From Bog-756 sp963713625 (GTDB lineage Bacteria; Actinomycetota; Acidimicrobiia; Acidimicrobiales; RAAP-2): a DNA stretch of 64,000 nucleotides. The notes below the pieces were generated by a model that was given only the letters and a program-made list of their open reading frames with translations, did no database searches and was not told the origin of the DNA. The DNA lies in the NCBI GenBank assembly GCA_963713625.1, contig CAVQMN010000004.1:310001-374000 (forward strand), read 5' to 3'. The position numbers were made by a program, and so were the translations under genes. Positions 31,295 to 39,035 of the stretch are shown one piece after another. Numbering within the stretch: the stretch's first letter is position 1; each line of letters opens with the position of its first letter.

Positions 31295-31409
31295 GGCTCA
31301 CTGCGATAGTGAGTTGTCCTTGAACTCTCGTCTGCCATCGCACGGCAGCACTCTGAACCGGTGGCTTTCCCACCGGGACGGAAGAGGCACGTTGAGCGGA
31401 GGGCGCTGA
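31293..31409 (+). other. Structured glnII leader with a possible 38-aa leader ORF
   Basis: Between the GlnR-like array and glnII there are two strong hairpins: CTCACT-GCGAT-AGTGAG (31297-31313) and CCGGTGG-CTTTC-CCACCGG (31358-31376). The same stretch can be read as a 38-residue peptide from ATG 31293, with GGAGGAG ending two bases before it (unusually tight), to TGA 31407; its sequence (MAHCDSELSLNSRLP...) has no family match. It may be a structured 5' untranslated region, an attenuator with a leader peptide, or both. I do not recognise it as a known riboswitch class. The rest of 31140-31443 holds no other gene. Confidence 0.4.
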
Positions 31410-31443
31410 AGTACCAGAGCAAACGAGCAATAGAGGAGTTCAT

Positions 31444-32454
31444 GTGCCTTATCAAGCTGAGTACATCTGGATCGACGGGACGGAGCCGTCACCGCTCCTC
31501 CGGAGCAAGACCAAGGTCATTCCGGACGGCGAGGAACCGGGGATCTGGGGTTTCGACGGATCCAGCACCAACCAGGCGCTGGGGCACGACTCGGACTGCG
31601 TACTGCGGCCGGTGTTCATGGTCTCCGACCCCCTGCGGGGTCCTGACGACAAGCTGGTCATGTGCGAGGTCGAGCTCACCGACTTCTCCCCCCACCCGAC
31701 CAACACCCGGGCCAAACTGCGTCAGGTGGTCGAGAAATACGGCGACCAGGAGCCCATGTTCGGGATCGAGCAGGAGTACACGTTCATCAAGGACGGTCGT
31801 CCGCTCGGCTGGCCCGCGCTCGGCTACCCCGCCCCGCAAGGTCCGTACTACTGCGGCGTCGGCGGCGACAAGATGCCCGGGCGCGAGATCGTCGAGCTGC
31901 ACACGGCGGCGTGCATCGACGCCGGCATCGGCATCGAAGGCACCAATGCCGAGGTGATGATGGGCCAGTGGGAGTTCCAGGTGGGCGTGCTCTCGCCCCT
32001 CGACGTCTCCGACCACCTGTGGGTGGCCCGGTGGCTGCTCTTCCGCATCGCCGAGGACTTCGGGGTCTATGCCACGCTCGAGCCCAAGCCCATCATGGGC
32101 GACTGGAACGGGGCCGGCGCCCACACCAACTTCTCCACCAAGGCCATGCGCGAGGACGGCGGCTGGGACGCCATCATCGCCGGGTGCGAGGCCATCGGGA
32201 AGAAGGTCGACGAGCACATCGCCGTCTACGGCGTGGGCATCGAGAGCCGTCTGACCGGGGCCCACGAGACCGCCCACTTCACCAAGTTCAGCTACGGGAC
32301 GTCGGACCGTGGCGCCTCGATCCGCATCCCCTGGGCCGTGGCCAAGGCCAAGAAGGGTTGGCTGGAGGATCGTCGCCCCAATGCCAATATGGATCCCTAC
32401 CAGGTGACGGCGGTCATGGTCGAGACAGTCTGCGGCGACGCGGCGGGAAGCTGA
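31444..32454 (+). CDS. glnII: Glutamine synthetase, type II (GSII)
   Basis: This makes glutamine from glutamate, ammonia and ATP. The 336-residue protein is of the short eukaryote-like GSII class: WGFDGSSTNQA, GYPAPQGPYYCGVG, a WEFQVG core, the NGAGAHTNFSTKAMRE metal/ATP region and RGASIRIP followed by LEDRRPNANMDPY. GSII is a decameric enzyme without adenylylation control. Start GTG 31444 is preceded by GAGGAG about five bases upstream; an ATG at 31442 is out of frame. A GlnR-box-like array and two hairpins precede it and a strong hairpin follows. Frankia and Streptomyces carry the same GSII alongside GSI enzymes. Confidence 0.95.
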   Translation: MPYQAEYIWIDGTEPSPLLRSKTKVIPDGEEPGIWGFDGSSTNQALGHDSDCVLRPVFMVSDPLRGPDDKLVMCEVELTDFSPHPTNTRAKLRQVVEKYGDQEPMFGIEQEYTFIKDGRPLGWPALGYPAPQGPYYCGVGGDKMPGREIVELHTAACIDAGIGIEGTNAEVMMGQWEFQVGVLSPLDVSDHLWVARWLLFRIAEDFGVYATLEPKPIMGDWNGAGAHTNFSTKAMREDGGWDAIIAGCEAIGKKVDEHIAVYGVGIESRLTGAHETAHFTKFSYGTSDRGASIRIPWAVAKAKKGWLEDRRPNANMDPYQVTAVMVETVCGDAAGS

Positions 32455-32526
32455 CGGCTGACCGGGTCCGAGGCACGGCCTACCCCCCCGGCCTGCCTCC
32501 ATCCGGCCCACCGGTCATCAGCTGAG

Positions 32527-32566
32527 GCGAACAGAGCCGGGTCCCTTCGGATCCGGCTCTGTTCGC
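32527..32566. terminator. Strong hairpin terminator after glnII
   Basis: GCGAACAGAGCCGG and CCGGCTCTGTTCGC form a perfect 14-bp stem (32527-32540 with 32553-32566) around a 12-base loop. It lies 72 bases after the glnII stop and before glnA2. No long T run follows, which is common for high-GC actinobacteria. It separates glnII from the downstream genes. Confidence 0.75.
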
Positions 32567-32681
32567 ACCTCCCGGCCCTCCGTCGACCCACCCCCTCCGG
32601 GCCTGCGACAATGGCAGCATCAGCACCGACGAATCCCGCCCTTCCACCCCGGCCTCAGAGGTCCCGGAGGTCTCCGACGCC

Positions 32682-34046
32682 ATGAGGAGTCAAGAGGAGT
32701 ACGTCCTCCGGACCGTGGAGGAGCGCGGCATCAGGTTCGTCCAGCTGTGGTTCACCGACGTGCTCGGGACCCCCAAGACCTTCAGCATCACCCCCGCTGA
32801 ACTGGAGAACGCCCTCGACGAGGGGATGACCTTCGACGGATCGGCCATCGACGGCTTCAGCCGGGTCCAGGAGAGCGACGTGCTGGCCCGGCCGGACGCC
32901 AACACGTTCCAGCTCCTTCCGTGGCACGGGCACGGCCAGGGGGCTCCCGCCACCGACACACCCGAAGTCCAGGTGGCCCGCGTGTTCTGCGACATCGTGA
33001 ACCTGGACGGCTCGCCCTTCCAGGGCTGCCCCCGCCACGTGCTGCGCCGGACCCTCGACCGGGCCCACGATCGGGGCTTCACCTTCTTCGCCGCCCCGGA
33101 GATCGAGTACTTCTACTTCGCCGACGCCGACCCGGCCCACGCGCCGGTGGCCCTCGACTCGGGCTCCTACTTCGAGCTGACCGTGGCCGACCGGGCCAGC
33201 GACATCCGTCAGCGCACCGTTCTCACCCTCGAGGAGATGGGCATTCCCGTCGAGCACGCCCAGCACGAGGATGCGCCCAGTCAGCACGAGATCGATCTCC
33301 GCTACACCGACGCCATGACCATGGCCGACACGGTCATGACCGTCCGGCTGGTGGTCAAGGAGATGGCCCGCCAGCAGGGCGTGTTCGCCAGCTTCATGCC
33401 CAAGCCGCTGGCCGGCGTGCAGGGTTCGGGCATGCACACCCACATGTCCCTCTTCCAGGGGGATACCAACGCCTTCATCGACCTCGACCGTCCCGGGGGG
33501 CTGTCGGAGGTGGCCGAGGGCTTCATCGCCGGTCTGTTGCGCCACGCCCCGGAGATCACCGCGGTGACCAACCAGTGGGTCAACTCCTACAAGCGCTTGG
33601 TGTCGGGCTACGAAGCCCCCATCCACGTCTCGTGGGCCCACAACAACCGATCGGCGCTGATCCGTGTCCCCGTCGTCAAGCAGGGAAAATACGAGTCCAC
33701 CCGGATCGAGTACCGGTCGCCGGACAGCGCCTGCAACCCGTATCTGGCCTTCGCCGTCATCCTGGCCGCCGGGTTGGAGGGCATCGAGAAGGGGTACGGC
33801 CTGCCTCCCGAGGCCGACGCCAACCTGTTCACGGTGAGCGCCGAGGAACTGGCCAACAAGGGGATCCTCCACCTGCCGGGAAGCCTCAACGAGGCACTGG
33901 GCCTGATGGAGTCGTCCGAGCTCCTGGCCGACACGCTCGGCGAGCACGTGTTCGAGTGGTTCATCCGGAACAAGCGGGCGGAGTGGGCGGAGTACAAGGC
34001 CCACGTCACCCAATTCGAGCTCGACCGATACCTGCCCCTGCTGTAA
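32682..34046 (+). CDS. Glutamine synthetase, type I (GlnA2-like)
   Basis: This is a GSI enzyme of 454 residues, shorter than the adenylylated GSI-beta form, like mycobacterial GlnA2. DVLGTPKTFSI, MTFDGSAIDGFSRV, the EIEYFYF metal site, GSGMHTHMSL, the substrate loop NSYKRLVSGYEAPIHVSW and IRVP/EYRSPD are present. The segment where the adenylylated Tyr lies in GSI-beta is not apparent, so regulation by adenylylation is unlikely. ATG 32682 has GGAGG about 11 bases upstream. A GS-family homolog with a different substrate, such as polyamine glutamylation, cannot be ruled out. It is followed by a GlnR-like gene, which supports a nitrogen role. Confidence 0.88.
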   Translation: MRSQEEYVLRTVEERGIRFVQLWFTDVLGTPKTFSITPAELENALDEGMTFDGSAIDGFSRVQESDVLARPDANTFQLLPWHGHGQGAPATDTPEVQVARVFCDIVNLDGSPFQGCPRHVLRRTLDRAHDRGFTFFAAPEIEYFYFADADPAHAPVALDSGSYFELTVADRASDIRQRTVLTLEEMGIPVEHAQHEDAPSQHEIDLRYTDAMTMADTVMTVRLVVKEMARQQGVFASFMPKPLAGVQGSGMHTHMSLFQGDTNAFIDLDRPGGLSEVAEGFIAGLLRHAPEITAVTNQWVNSYKRLVSGYEAPIHVSWAHNNRSALIRVPVVKQGKYESTRIEYRSPDSACNPYLAFAVILAAGLEGIEKGYGLPPEADANLFTVSAEELANKGILHLPGSLNEALGLMESSELLADTLGEHVFEWFIRNKRAEWAEYKAHVTQFELDRYLPLL

Positions 34047-34093
34047 TAGAGGGCCGATACCAACCGCACCTCGTCAGGAAGGGGGGGACCGCC

Positions 34094-34774
34094 ATCGAAC
34101 CGCTGCTGTGCTTCCCCGCCACGCCCTCGAGTGTCGTCACCGCCGTCCTCGACCGCGCCGGTTACCCCTGGCTGGGTATCGACAAGGCCGAGGCGGCCGA
34201 GTCCGAGGAGCCTGAGGACGGCTGGTCGGGTGCGGTCATCTGCAGCAGCGATGATCCCATCGGGGCATTCCTTCTCTGCCGGCATCTGCGAAAGCGCGAA
34301 GTCCCCCTCGCCCCGGTGATCGTGGTCGTCCCTGTCGACCAACTGGGCGAGCTCGAGCTGCGCGAGGACCTGTTCGACGATCTGTGCCTCGAGCCCATCA
34401 ACGCCGACGAGCTCAGTGCCCGCCTGGCCCACCTGTTCTGGCGCACCGGCCGGGGCCTGCGTCCCGATCTCCTCGAGCACGGCCCGCTGGTCCTCAACCT
34501 GGAGACCTACCAGGCCGCGGTGGCCGGCAAGGTGCTCGACCTCACCTACATGGAGTACGAGCTCCTCCGCTTTCTGGCCGCCCGACCGGGCAAGGTGTTC
34601 ACCCGGGAAACCCTGCTCAGCCGGGTCTGGGGCTACGAGTACTACGGCGGGGCCCGGACGGTCGACGTCCACGTGCGCCGACTGCGGGCCAAGCTCGGCG
34701 AGGAGCACGCCCATCTGATCCAGACGGTGCGCTCGGTCGGCTACCGGTTCGGTCAGACCGCCTGGACCCCCTGA
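34094..34774 (+). CDS. GlnR-like orphan response regulator (OmpR-type winged helix)
   Basis: The C-terminal 95 residues are a clear OmpR winged helix (AVAGKVLDLTYMEYELLRFL, GKVFTRETLLSRVWGYEY, RTVDVHVRRLRAKLGEEH, SVGYRF), closest in wording to actinobacterial GlnR. The N-terminal receiver is poorly conserved, with no obvious phosphorylation Asp/Lys set (GAVICSSDDP where the Asp would be), as in GlnR, which works unphosphorylated. It follows glnA2. The start is odd: the first codon after a strong AGGAAGGGGGG ribosome binding site is ATC (34094), and no ATG/GTG/TTG exists in frame between the glnA2 stop and residue 5. CTG 34103 is the alternative. Likely controls nitrogen genes here. Confidence 0.75.
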   Translation: MEPLLCFPATPSSVVTAVLDRAGYPWLGIDKAEAAESEEPEDGWSGAVICSSDDPIGAFLLCRHLRKREVPLAPVIVVVPVDQLGELELREDLFDDLCLEPINADELSARLAHLFWRTGRGLRPDLLEHGPLVLNLETYQAAVAGKVLDLTYMEYELLRFLAARPGKVFTRETLLSRVWGYEYYGGARTVDVHVRRLRAKLGEEHAHLIQTVRSVGYRFGQTAWTP

Positions 34775-34807
34775 CCGATCAACCCCCGGGCGGGCTTCCG
34801 GGTCAGG
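34770..34807. terminator. Short inverted repeat between convergent genes
   Basis: CCTGACC (34770-34776) and GGTCAGG (34801-34807) can pair around a GC-rich 24-base loop, overlapping both stop codons of the convergent GlnR-like and RidA genes. It could act as a bidirectional terminator, but it is short and lacks a T run. Confidence 0.35.
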
Positions 34808-35207
34808 TCGGGGCGTAGGCCCATACCTCGACCTCGACGGCGGCTCCCGCCGGGAGGGCGGACACCGCCACCATCGACCGGGCCGGGCGGTGATCGCCGA
34901 AGAAGGCCATATAGGCCTCGTTGACCGCGGGGAACTGATCGGCGTCGGTCACGAACACGGTCGTCTTGACCACCTGATCGAGAGTGGCGCCCTCCTCGGT
35001 GAGCAGTCCCTCGGCGTTGGACAGGGCCTGGGTCATCTGGGCCGGCGCTCCTCCCCCGATCAGGACCGGCGCCGCGCTGCCGGCCGGGCCTGATCCCGAA
35101 GATGGGGCGGATGGCCGGTGCAGGCCGAGCTGGCCCGAGCAGATCAACCAGGGTCCGGCCCGCACGATCGGCGTATAGGGGCCGACCGGTCCGATGGTGG
35201 TACTCAT
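34803..35207 (-). CDS. RidA/YjgF family protein (first copy)
   Basis: RidA proteins hydrolyse reactive enamine/imine intermediates from pyridoxal-phosphate enzymes. The 134-residue product has the family layout: YTPIVRAGPWLICSGQLG at the start, a LSNAEGLLTEEGATLDQVVKTTVFV core, AVNEAYMAFFGDHRPARS with the substrate-binding Arg (RPARSMVAVSALPAGAAVEVE). Codons before ATG 35207 extend the frame to 35459 but are not conserved; CAGGAG lies a few bases upstream of this ATG. The chosen form is the usual size (125-135). A second RidA-type gene is at 49299-49715. Confidence 0.9.
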   Translation of the reverse strand: MSTTIGPVGPYTPIVRAGPWLICSGQLGLHRPSAPSSGSGPAGSAAPVLIGGGAPAQMTQALSNAEGLLTEEGATLDQVVKTTVFVTDADQFPAVNEAYMAFFGDHRPARSMVAVSALPAGAAVEVEVWAYAPT

Positions 35208-35631
35208 GGCGTGCTCCTGACGGTTGAGGGGTCCGGTTCGATCGTCGATTCTGGCCTGCTGCGTTGAGCCGATGCCGATTCTCCGCTGTGGGCAGGTGCA
35301 TTTGGCGGATCTGCCCTGATTATCGCCTCCAGACGATAATTCGGCCTGATTTCGCGTGCCCACGGGTCGTGGACGCCCAGAAGCGCACGGCCAGGGCAAC
35401 GCAGGAAGACAAAGGGGACCGCCGGGCGATCTTTTCCTGCTCCACTGAAGGCGCGCCAATCCCCTCGGCGGGAAGAGGAGTGGCGCACACCATCAGTCGG
35501 AGTTCGGGGGCATGCGAAGCCCCGTACTCAACGGCCTGACGTCTTCTGTACTACCCGCGCCGCGGGGAGGCCAAACCTCCAAATTTTCCACCGGCCACGA
35601 TGGCCCATGGGACGTCCGGGGCACCCGATCT
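35208..35631. other. 424-bp intergenic region with a palindromic operator candidate
   Basis: No convincing gene is seen; the short frames here lack ribosome binding sites. ATTATCG (35319-35325) and CGATAAT (35334-35340) form a perfect 7+7 inverted repeat with an 8-base spacer, 112 bases upstream of the RidA start, AT-rich against its surroundings. It looks like a dimeric regulator site, of unknown identity. A second, weaker hairpin, GGAGG-CCAAA-CCTCC followed by AAATTTT, is at 35566-35580. Confidence 0.45.
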
Positions 35632-37263
35632 TCAGTCGCCGGTCGACCCCTGGGCCGGCCACCGGGGCGGTAGGCCCATGGCCAGCCAACGGGCGGCGGC
35701 CACGGCCACGAACACCGCGTCGGAGCCGTTCACCGGCGGGTGTCGGCCATCCGATCGCTCGGTCCCGTTCACGGTGACACTGACCCTGGGCGTGTCCCGG
35801 GCGGCCAGGATCCCGAACGAGCGCATGGTCAGATCCTGGATCTCCCCGGCGGCATCGACGGCGATGCCCTCGGTGGCCACCCAGCCCACGGCCTGGTGGG
35901 CGGCGCCGATGCAGTAGGAACGCAGCACGACCTCGTCGAGGACCTCGCCGGCGTCGACGGCCACGTCGATGACGTCGTCAGGACGGCAGTGGACGACGGC
36001 CCGGCCCCCGGCGGGTGCGGTGATCTCCACGGGGACGTCGAAGACCGGTCGGCCGTCGGCCGTGTCCGCCATTTGGGCACATGCGGCCAGGACGGCCGCC
36101 TCCGCCCACACCGCGGCACGCAGATCGAGGGAGACGGACGGACCGTAGAGCGGGACGGCTTCCAGGGTGAGGCCGGGGGCCACTCCGGCCACCGTGGCCC
36201 CCAGCGATTCCCAGGCCTCCGCGGGGAAACCGTCGGTGGGGACCCCGACCCGCAACACCCCGGACCCGTCGGCGTCGATGCCGCCGGCCACCGGGGGGCG
36301 CTTGGGGCCGAGCCGCACCACATCCTCACGGGACCAGAGGACCCGGACCGGGCACCCGTTGCGGTCAGCCAACCGGCGGGCATCGGCACCCACCGGCGAG
36401 TGGAGCTTCCCCCCGAAGGCGCCGCCGTTCCCGAAGGCCGATGCCGGCGCACCGCGGGGCTCGCACCACGAAGCATCCGGCTCGACGTAGGCCGGCTCCA
36501 CCCAGGTGGTCTGGAGGATCAGATCCCAGTCACCCGGCGGTACGGCCACCGGGTGGTCCGGGGGCAGGCTGGTCCGCCGCCCCTGGACCTTGCCGGCCAG
36601 GGCGCGGGCGGCGCCGACCGATTCGGCCAGGACGTACTCGCCGGAACCGTCGGGCACTGCGACCAGGGCGTCGGCCGGGCAGGTGTCGTCCGCGAATCCA
36701 GCCCGGCCGAGGACGGTACCCGGTCCGACCTGCTGGGGGACCCCGCCCTCGAGGGTGGCCCGGGCCGAGGCACGATCCAGGTCGCGTGGTGCGGGTCCAT
36801 GCCCACCCGCCGCACCATCCCCATCAAGAGCATCCGAAAGATCAGGGCGAAACACCAGCTCAGCCGCTTCTTCGATGGTCTGCCACCCGGTGCACCGGCA
36901 CAGGTGGGCGAGGAGGGCCCGGTCGATCTGTTCGGCCGACGGCGGGGCGGAGGCGGACGAGCCTGGGGCCAGAGCGGCCAGCCTCATCACGATGCCCGGC
37001 GTGCAGAACCCGCACTGGCTGCCGCCCGTGGCCACCAGCGCCGCGCACCACCGCTCCCTTTCCGGCGCCGGCAGACCTTCGAGGGTCGTGATCTGGCGGC
37101 CCTGGAGGCGCCGGACCGGCGTCACGCACGCCACCCGGGGGGAACCGTCGACCCAGACCGTGCAGCAGCCACACTGCCCCTGCGGGCTGCAGCCGTCCTT
37201 TACGGAGTGGACGCCCAGTTGGTCGCGCAGGACATCGAGCAGCGACGATCCGTCGTCCGCCAC
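35632..37263 (-). CDS. Molybdenum hydroxylase fusion: 2Fe-2S subunit plus shortened molybdopterin domain
   Basis: Residues 1-150 are a CoxS/XdhA-type [2Fe-2S] protein: CSPQGQCGCCTVWVDG, QCGFCTPGIVMRLA and HLCRCTGWQTIEEA supply two clusters. The next 390 residues align only in pieces with the large molybdopterin subunit (CoxL/XdhB, normally 750+ residues): VLGRAGFADD, FGNGGAFGGKLHSPVGADARR, PVRVLWSREDV, RSFGILAARDTP, and a C-terminal PVNGSDAVFVAVAAARW where active enzymes have a G-x-G-E with the catalytic Glu. So the Mo part is halved and the Glu site is altered. GTG 37263 is used; a CTG at 37299 would complete the ferredoxin's first strand. It starts 49 bases after the ErpA gene. Confidence 0.75.
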   Translation of the reverse strand: MADDGSSLLDVLRDQLGVHSVKDGCSPQGQCGCCTVWVDGSPRVACVTPVRRLQGRQITTLEGLPAPERERWCAALVATGGSQCGFCTPGIVMRLAALAPGSSASAPPSAEQIDRALLAHLCRCTGWQTIEEAAELVFRPDLSDALDGDGAAGGHGPAPRDLDRASARATLEGGVPQQVGPGTVLGRAGFADDTCPADALVAVPDGSGEYVLAESVGAARALAGKVQGRRTSLPPDHPVAVPPGDWDLILQTTWVEPAYVEPDASWCEPRGAPASAFGNGGAFGGKLHSPVGADARRLADRNGCPVRVLWSREDVVRLGPKRPPVAGGIDADGSGVLRVGVPTDGFPAEAWESLGATVAGVAPGLTLEAVPLYGPSVSLDLRAAVWAEAAVLAACAQMADTADGRPVFDVPVEITAPAGGRAVVHCRPDDVIDVAVDAGEVLDEVVLRSYCIGAAHQAVGWVATEGIAVDAAGEIQDLTMRSFGILAARDTPRVSVTVNGTERSDGRHPPVNGSDAVFVAVAAARWLAMGLPPRWPAQGSTGD

Positions 37264-37311
37264 CTCGACGTCGGCGCCATCGACGCGGAGCTGGATCAGG
37301 GGTTCAGCGGC

Positions 37312-37677
37312 TCAGCTGAATGAGGAGCCGCAGCCGCAGGTCCGGGAGGCGTTGGGGTTGGTCACGTGGAACCCGGCGCCCTGGAGCCCGTCGCTGTAGT
37401 CGAGGGTCGAGCCCTTCAACAGGTCGGCGCTGGTGGCGTCGACGACCACCTTGACGGTCCCGAACTCGCGGACGATGTCGTCCTCGGCCATGTCGGCGTC
37501 GAAGAACATCTCGTAGCTGAACCCGGAGCAGCCGCCCGGCCGCACCGCCACCCGGAGCGCCAGTCCCTCGACGTCCTCCTGGGCCAGAAGCTCGGCGACC
37601 TTGGATGCGGCGACGTCGGTCAGCGTCACCGGATTCGGCTTCTTCCCGATGCTGACGGTCTGCATGGTGGCACTCAT
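37312..37677 (-). CDS. A-type Fe-S carrier (ErpA/HesB/IscA family)
   Basis: This protein delivers Fe-S clusters to target enzymes. The three cluster-binding cysteines are at positions 50, 114 and 116 (GGCSGFSYE, RTCGCGSSFS), the standard C-x(60-65)-C-x-C spacing. 121 residues is normal. ATG 37677 is followed by the disordered SATMQTVSIGKKPN. The gene is directly upstream of the molybdenum-hydroxylase fusion, which itself holds two [2Fe-2S] clusters, so a shared function in cluster supply is plausible. On the opposite strand Mrp begins 107 bases away. Confidence 0.93.
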   Translation of the reverse strand: MSATMQTVSIGKKPNPVTLTDVAASKVAELLAQEDVEGLALRVAVRPGGCSGFSYEMFFDADMAEDDIVREFGTVKVVVDATSADLLKGSTLDYSDGLQGAGFHVTNPNASRTCGCGSSFS

Positions 37678-37770
37678 CGGCGCTCCTCCTGGATCACGAA
37701 CTCCCCAAAGCGTACCCGCGTCTGGTCACGGGTGGTACATCGAAGCGGGTGGCCGGCCCCGACCGGCCGG

Positions 37771-37786
37771 TAGAATTGGCCGAGTG
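37771..37786 (+). promoter_or_regulatory. Leaderless promoter of mrp (-10 box TAGAAT)
   Basis: TAGAAT at 37771-37776 is followed seven bases later by the GTG start (37784), which places the transcript start on or next to the start codon; there is no ribosome binding site between. Such leaderless transcripts are usual in actinobacteria. No -35 hexamer is evident. Confidence 0.55.
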
Positions 37787-39025
37787 ACCAGGCCCGACAG
37801 TTCCCAGTCCGGCGCCCGGGCGGGCGACGGGGCCAGCGAACCGGCCGGCGACGGGGTCGGGCCAGGGACCGGGCGACACGCCCGGCCGACCGCCGAGGCC
37901 GTGCGGGCCGCACTCCGGGGCGTGGTCGATCCGGAACTGGGTGCGGACATCGTCGAGCTGGGCATGGTCACCTCCGTCGACATCGGCGAGGAGGGCACGG
38001 TGACGGTCGGGGTGGCCCTGACCGTGGCCGGCTGTCCCCTGCGGACCCAGATCCAGAGTGACGTCGAGACCCACGTCGGGGCCCTGCCCGGGGTGGGGGC
38101 TGTGTCGGTGACCACGGGAGTCATGAACGCCGACCAGCGCAAGAAGGTCATGGAGAAGGCCCGCCTGGCCGCCCGCGACCCGGCACCGGACACCGACATC
38201 CCCGACACGGCCCGGATCATCGCCATCGCCTCGGGCAAGGGCGGGGTGGGCAAGAGCTCGGTCACCGTCAACCTGGCCGTGGCCCTGGCCCGACGGGGCC
38301 TGACCGTCGGGGTCCTCGATGCCGACATCTGGGGTTTTTCGGTGCCCCGCCTGCTCGGGATGCAGGGCGAGGTCGAGGCCCGCGACAAGAAGATGGTCCC
38401 GCTGGAGCGGGCCGTGGGCGACGGGGTCCTCCGGGTCCTGTCCATGGGCTTCCTGGCCGACGAGGACAGCGCCATCATGTGGCGCGGGCTGATCCTCAAC
38501 CGTGCCGTCCAGCAGTTCCTCGAAGACGTCCACTGGGGTGACCTCGACTACCTGCTCATCGACATGCCCCCGGGCACCGGCGACATCCAGATGGGACTGG
38601 CCCGCATGCTCCCCCGCACCGAGGTGATCGTGGTGACGACCCCACCGGTGGCCGCGCAGAAGGTGGCGGCCCGGACGGCCGACATGGCCCGCAAGGGCTA
38701 TCTCCGGGTGGCGGGTGTCATCGAGAACATGAGCGACTTCACCTGCGAGCACGGCACCTCCTACGCCCTGTTCGGATCGGGGGGCGGCGCCCGGTTGGCC
38801 GCCGACGTGGGCGTCCCGCTCATCGGACAGATACCCCTGCACCCCTCGGTGGCCGCCGGCGGCGACGCCGGCACGCCGGTGGCCCTGGATGTGGGTCAGC
38901 CGCTGGCCGAGGTGTTCGACGGGATCGCCGATGCGGTCATCACCACCGTCGCCCCGGTGGTGTCGATGGAGGGGTGCAGCGTGCGCCTCCTCGAGCGGGT
39001 GGAGGCGGCGGTGCGGGAGGGCTAG
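37784..39025 (+). CDS. Mrp/NBP35-type Fe-S cluster carrier ATPase with N-terminal MIP18 domain
   Basis: This carries Fe-S clusters to apo-proteins in an ATP-dependent way. An N-terminal MIP18/DUF59 domain (VRAALRGVVDPELGADIVEL, GCPLRTQIQSDV) precedes the deviant Walker A ASGKGGVGKSSVTVNLA and the DMPPGTGDIQ motif. Where classical Mrp has C-x-x-C the sequence is TCEHGTSYALFGSGGG, so only one Cys remains, as in some actinobacterial homologs. GTG 37784 is the start (413 residues); upstream open codons to 37601 run into the neighbouring gene. It is divergent from the A-type carrier gene, keeping two Fe-S assembly genes side by side. Confidence 0.9.
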   Translation: MTRPDSSQSGARAGDGASEPAGDGVGPGTGRHARPTAEAVRAALRGVVDPELGADIVELGMVTSVDIGEEGTVTVGVALTVAGCPLRTQIQSDVETHVGALPGVGAVSVTTGVMNADQRKKVMEKARLAARDPAPDTDIPDTARIIAIASGKGGVGKSSVTVNLAVALARRGLTVGVLDADIWGFSVPRLLGMQGEVEARDKKMVPLERAVGDGVLRVLSMGFLADEDSAIMWRGLILNRAVQQFLEDVHWGDLDYLLIDMPPGTGDIQMGLARMLPRTEVIVVTTPPVAAQKVAARTADMARKGYLRVAGVIENMSDFTCEHGTSYALFGSGGGARLAADVGVPLIGQIPLHPSVAAGGDAGTPVALDVGQPLAEVFDGIADAVITTVAPVVSMEGCSVRLLERVEAAVREG

Positions 39026-39035
39026 GGGGCGAAGG

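Noticed and set aside
35264..35539. Plus-strand frame in the 35.2-35.6 kb gap
   Set aside because: No ribosome binding site, mixed codon use and no motif; treated as intergenic.
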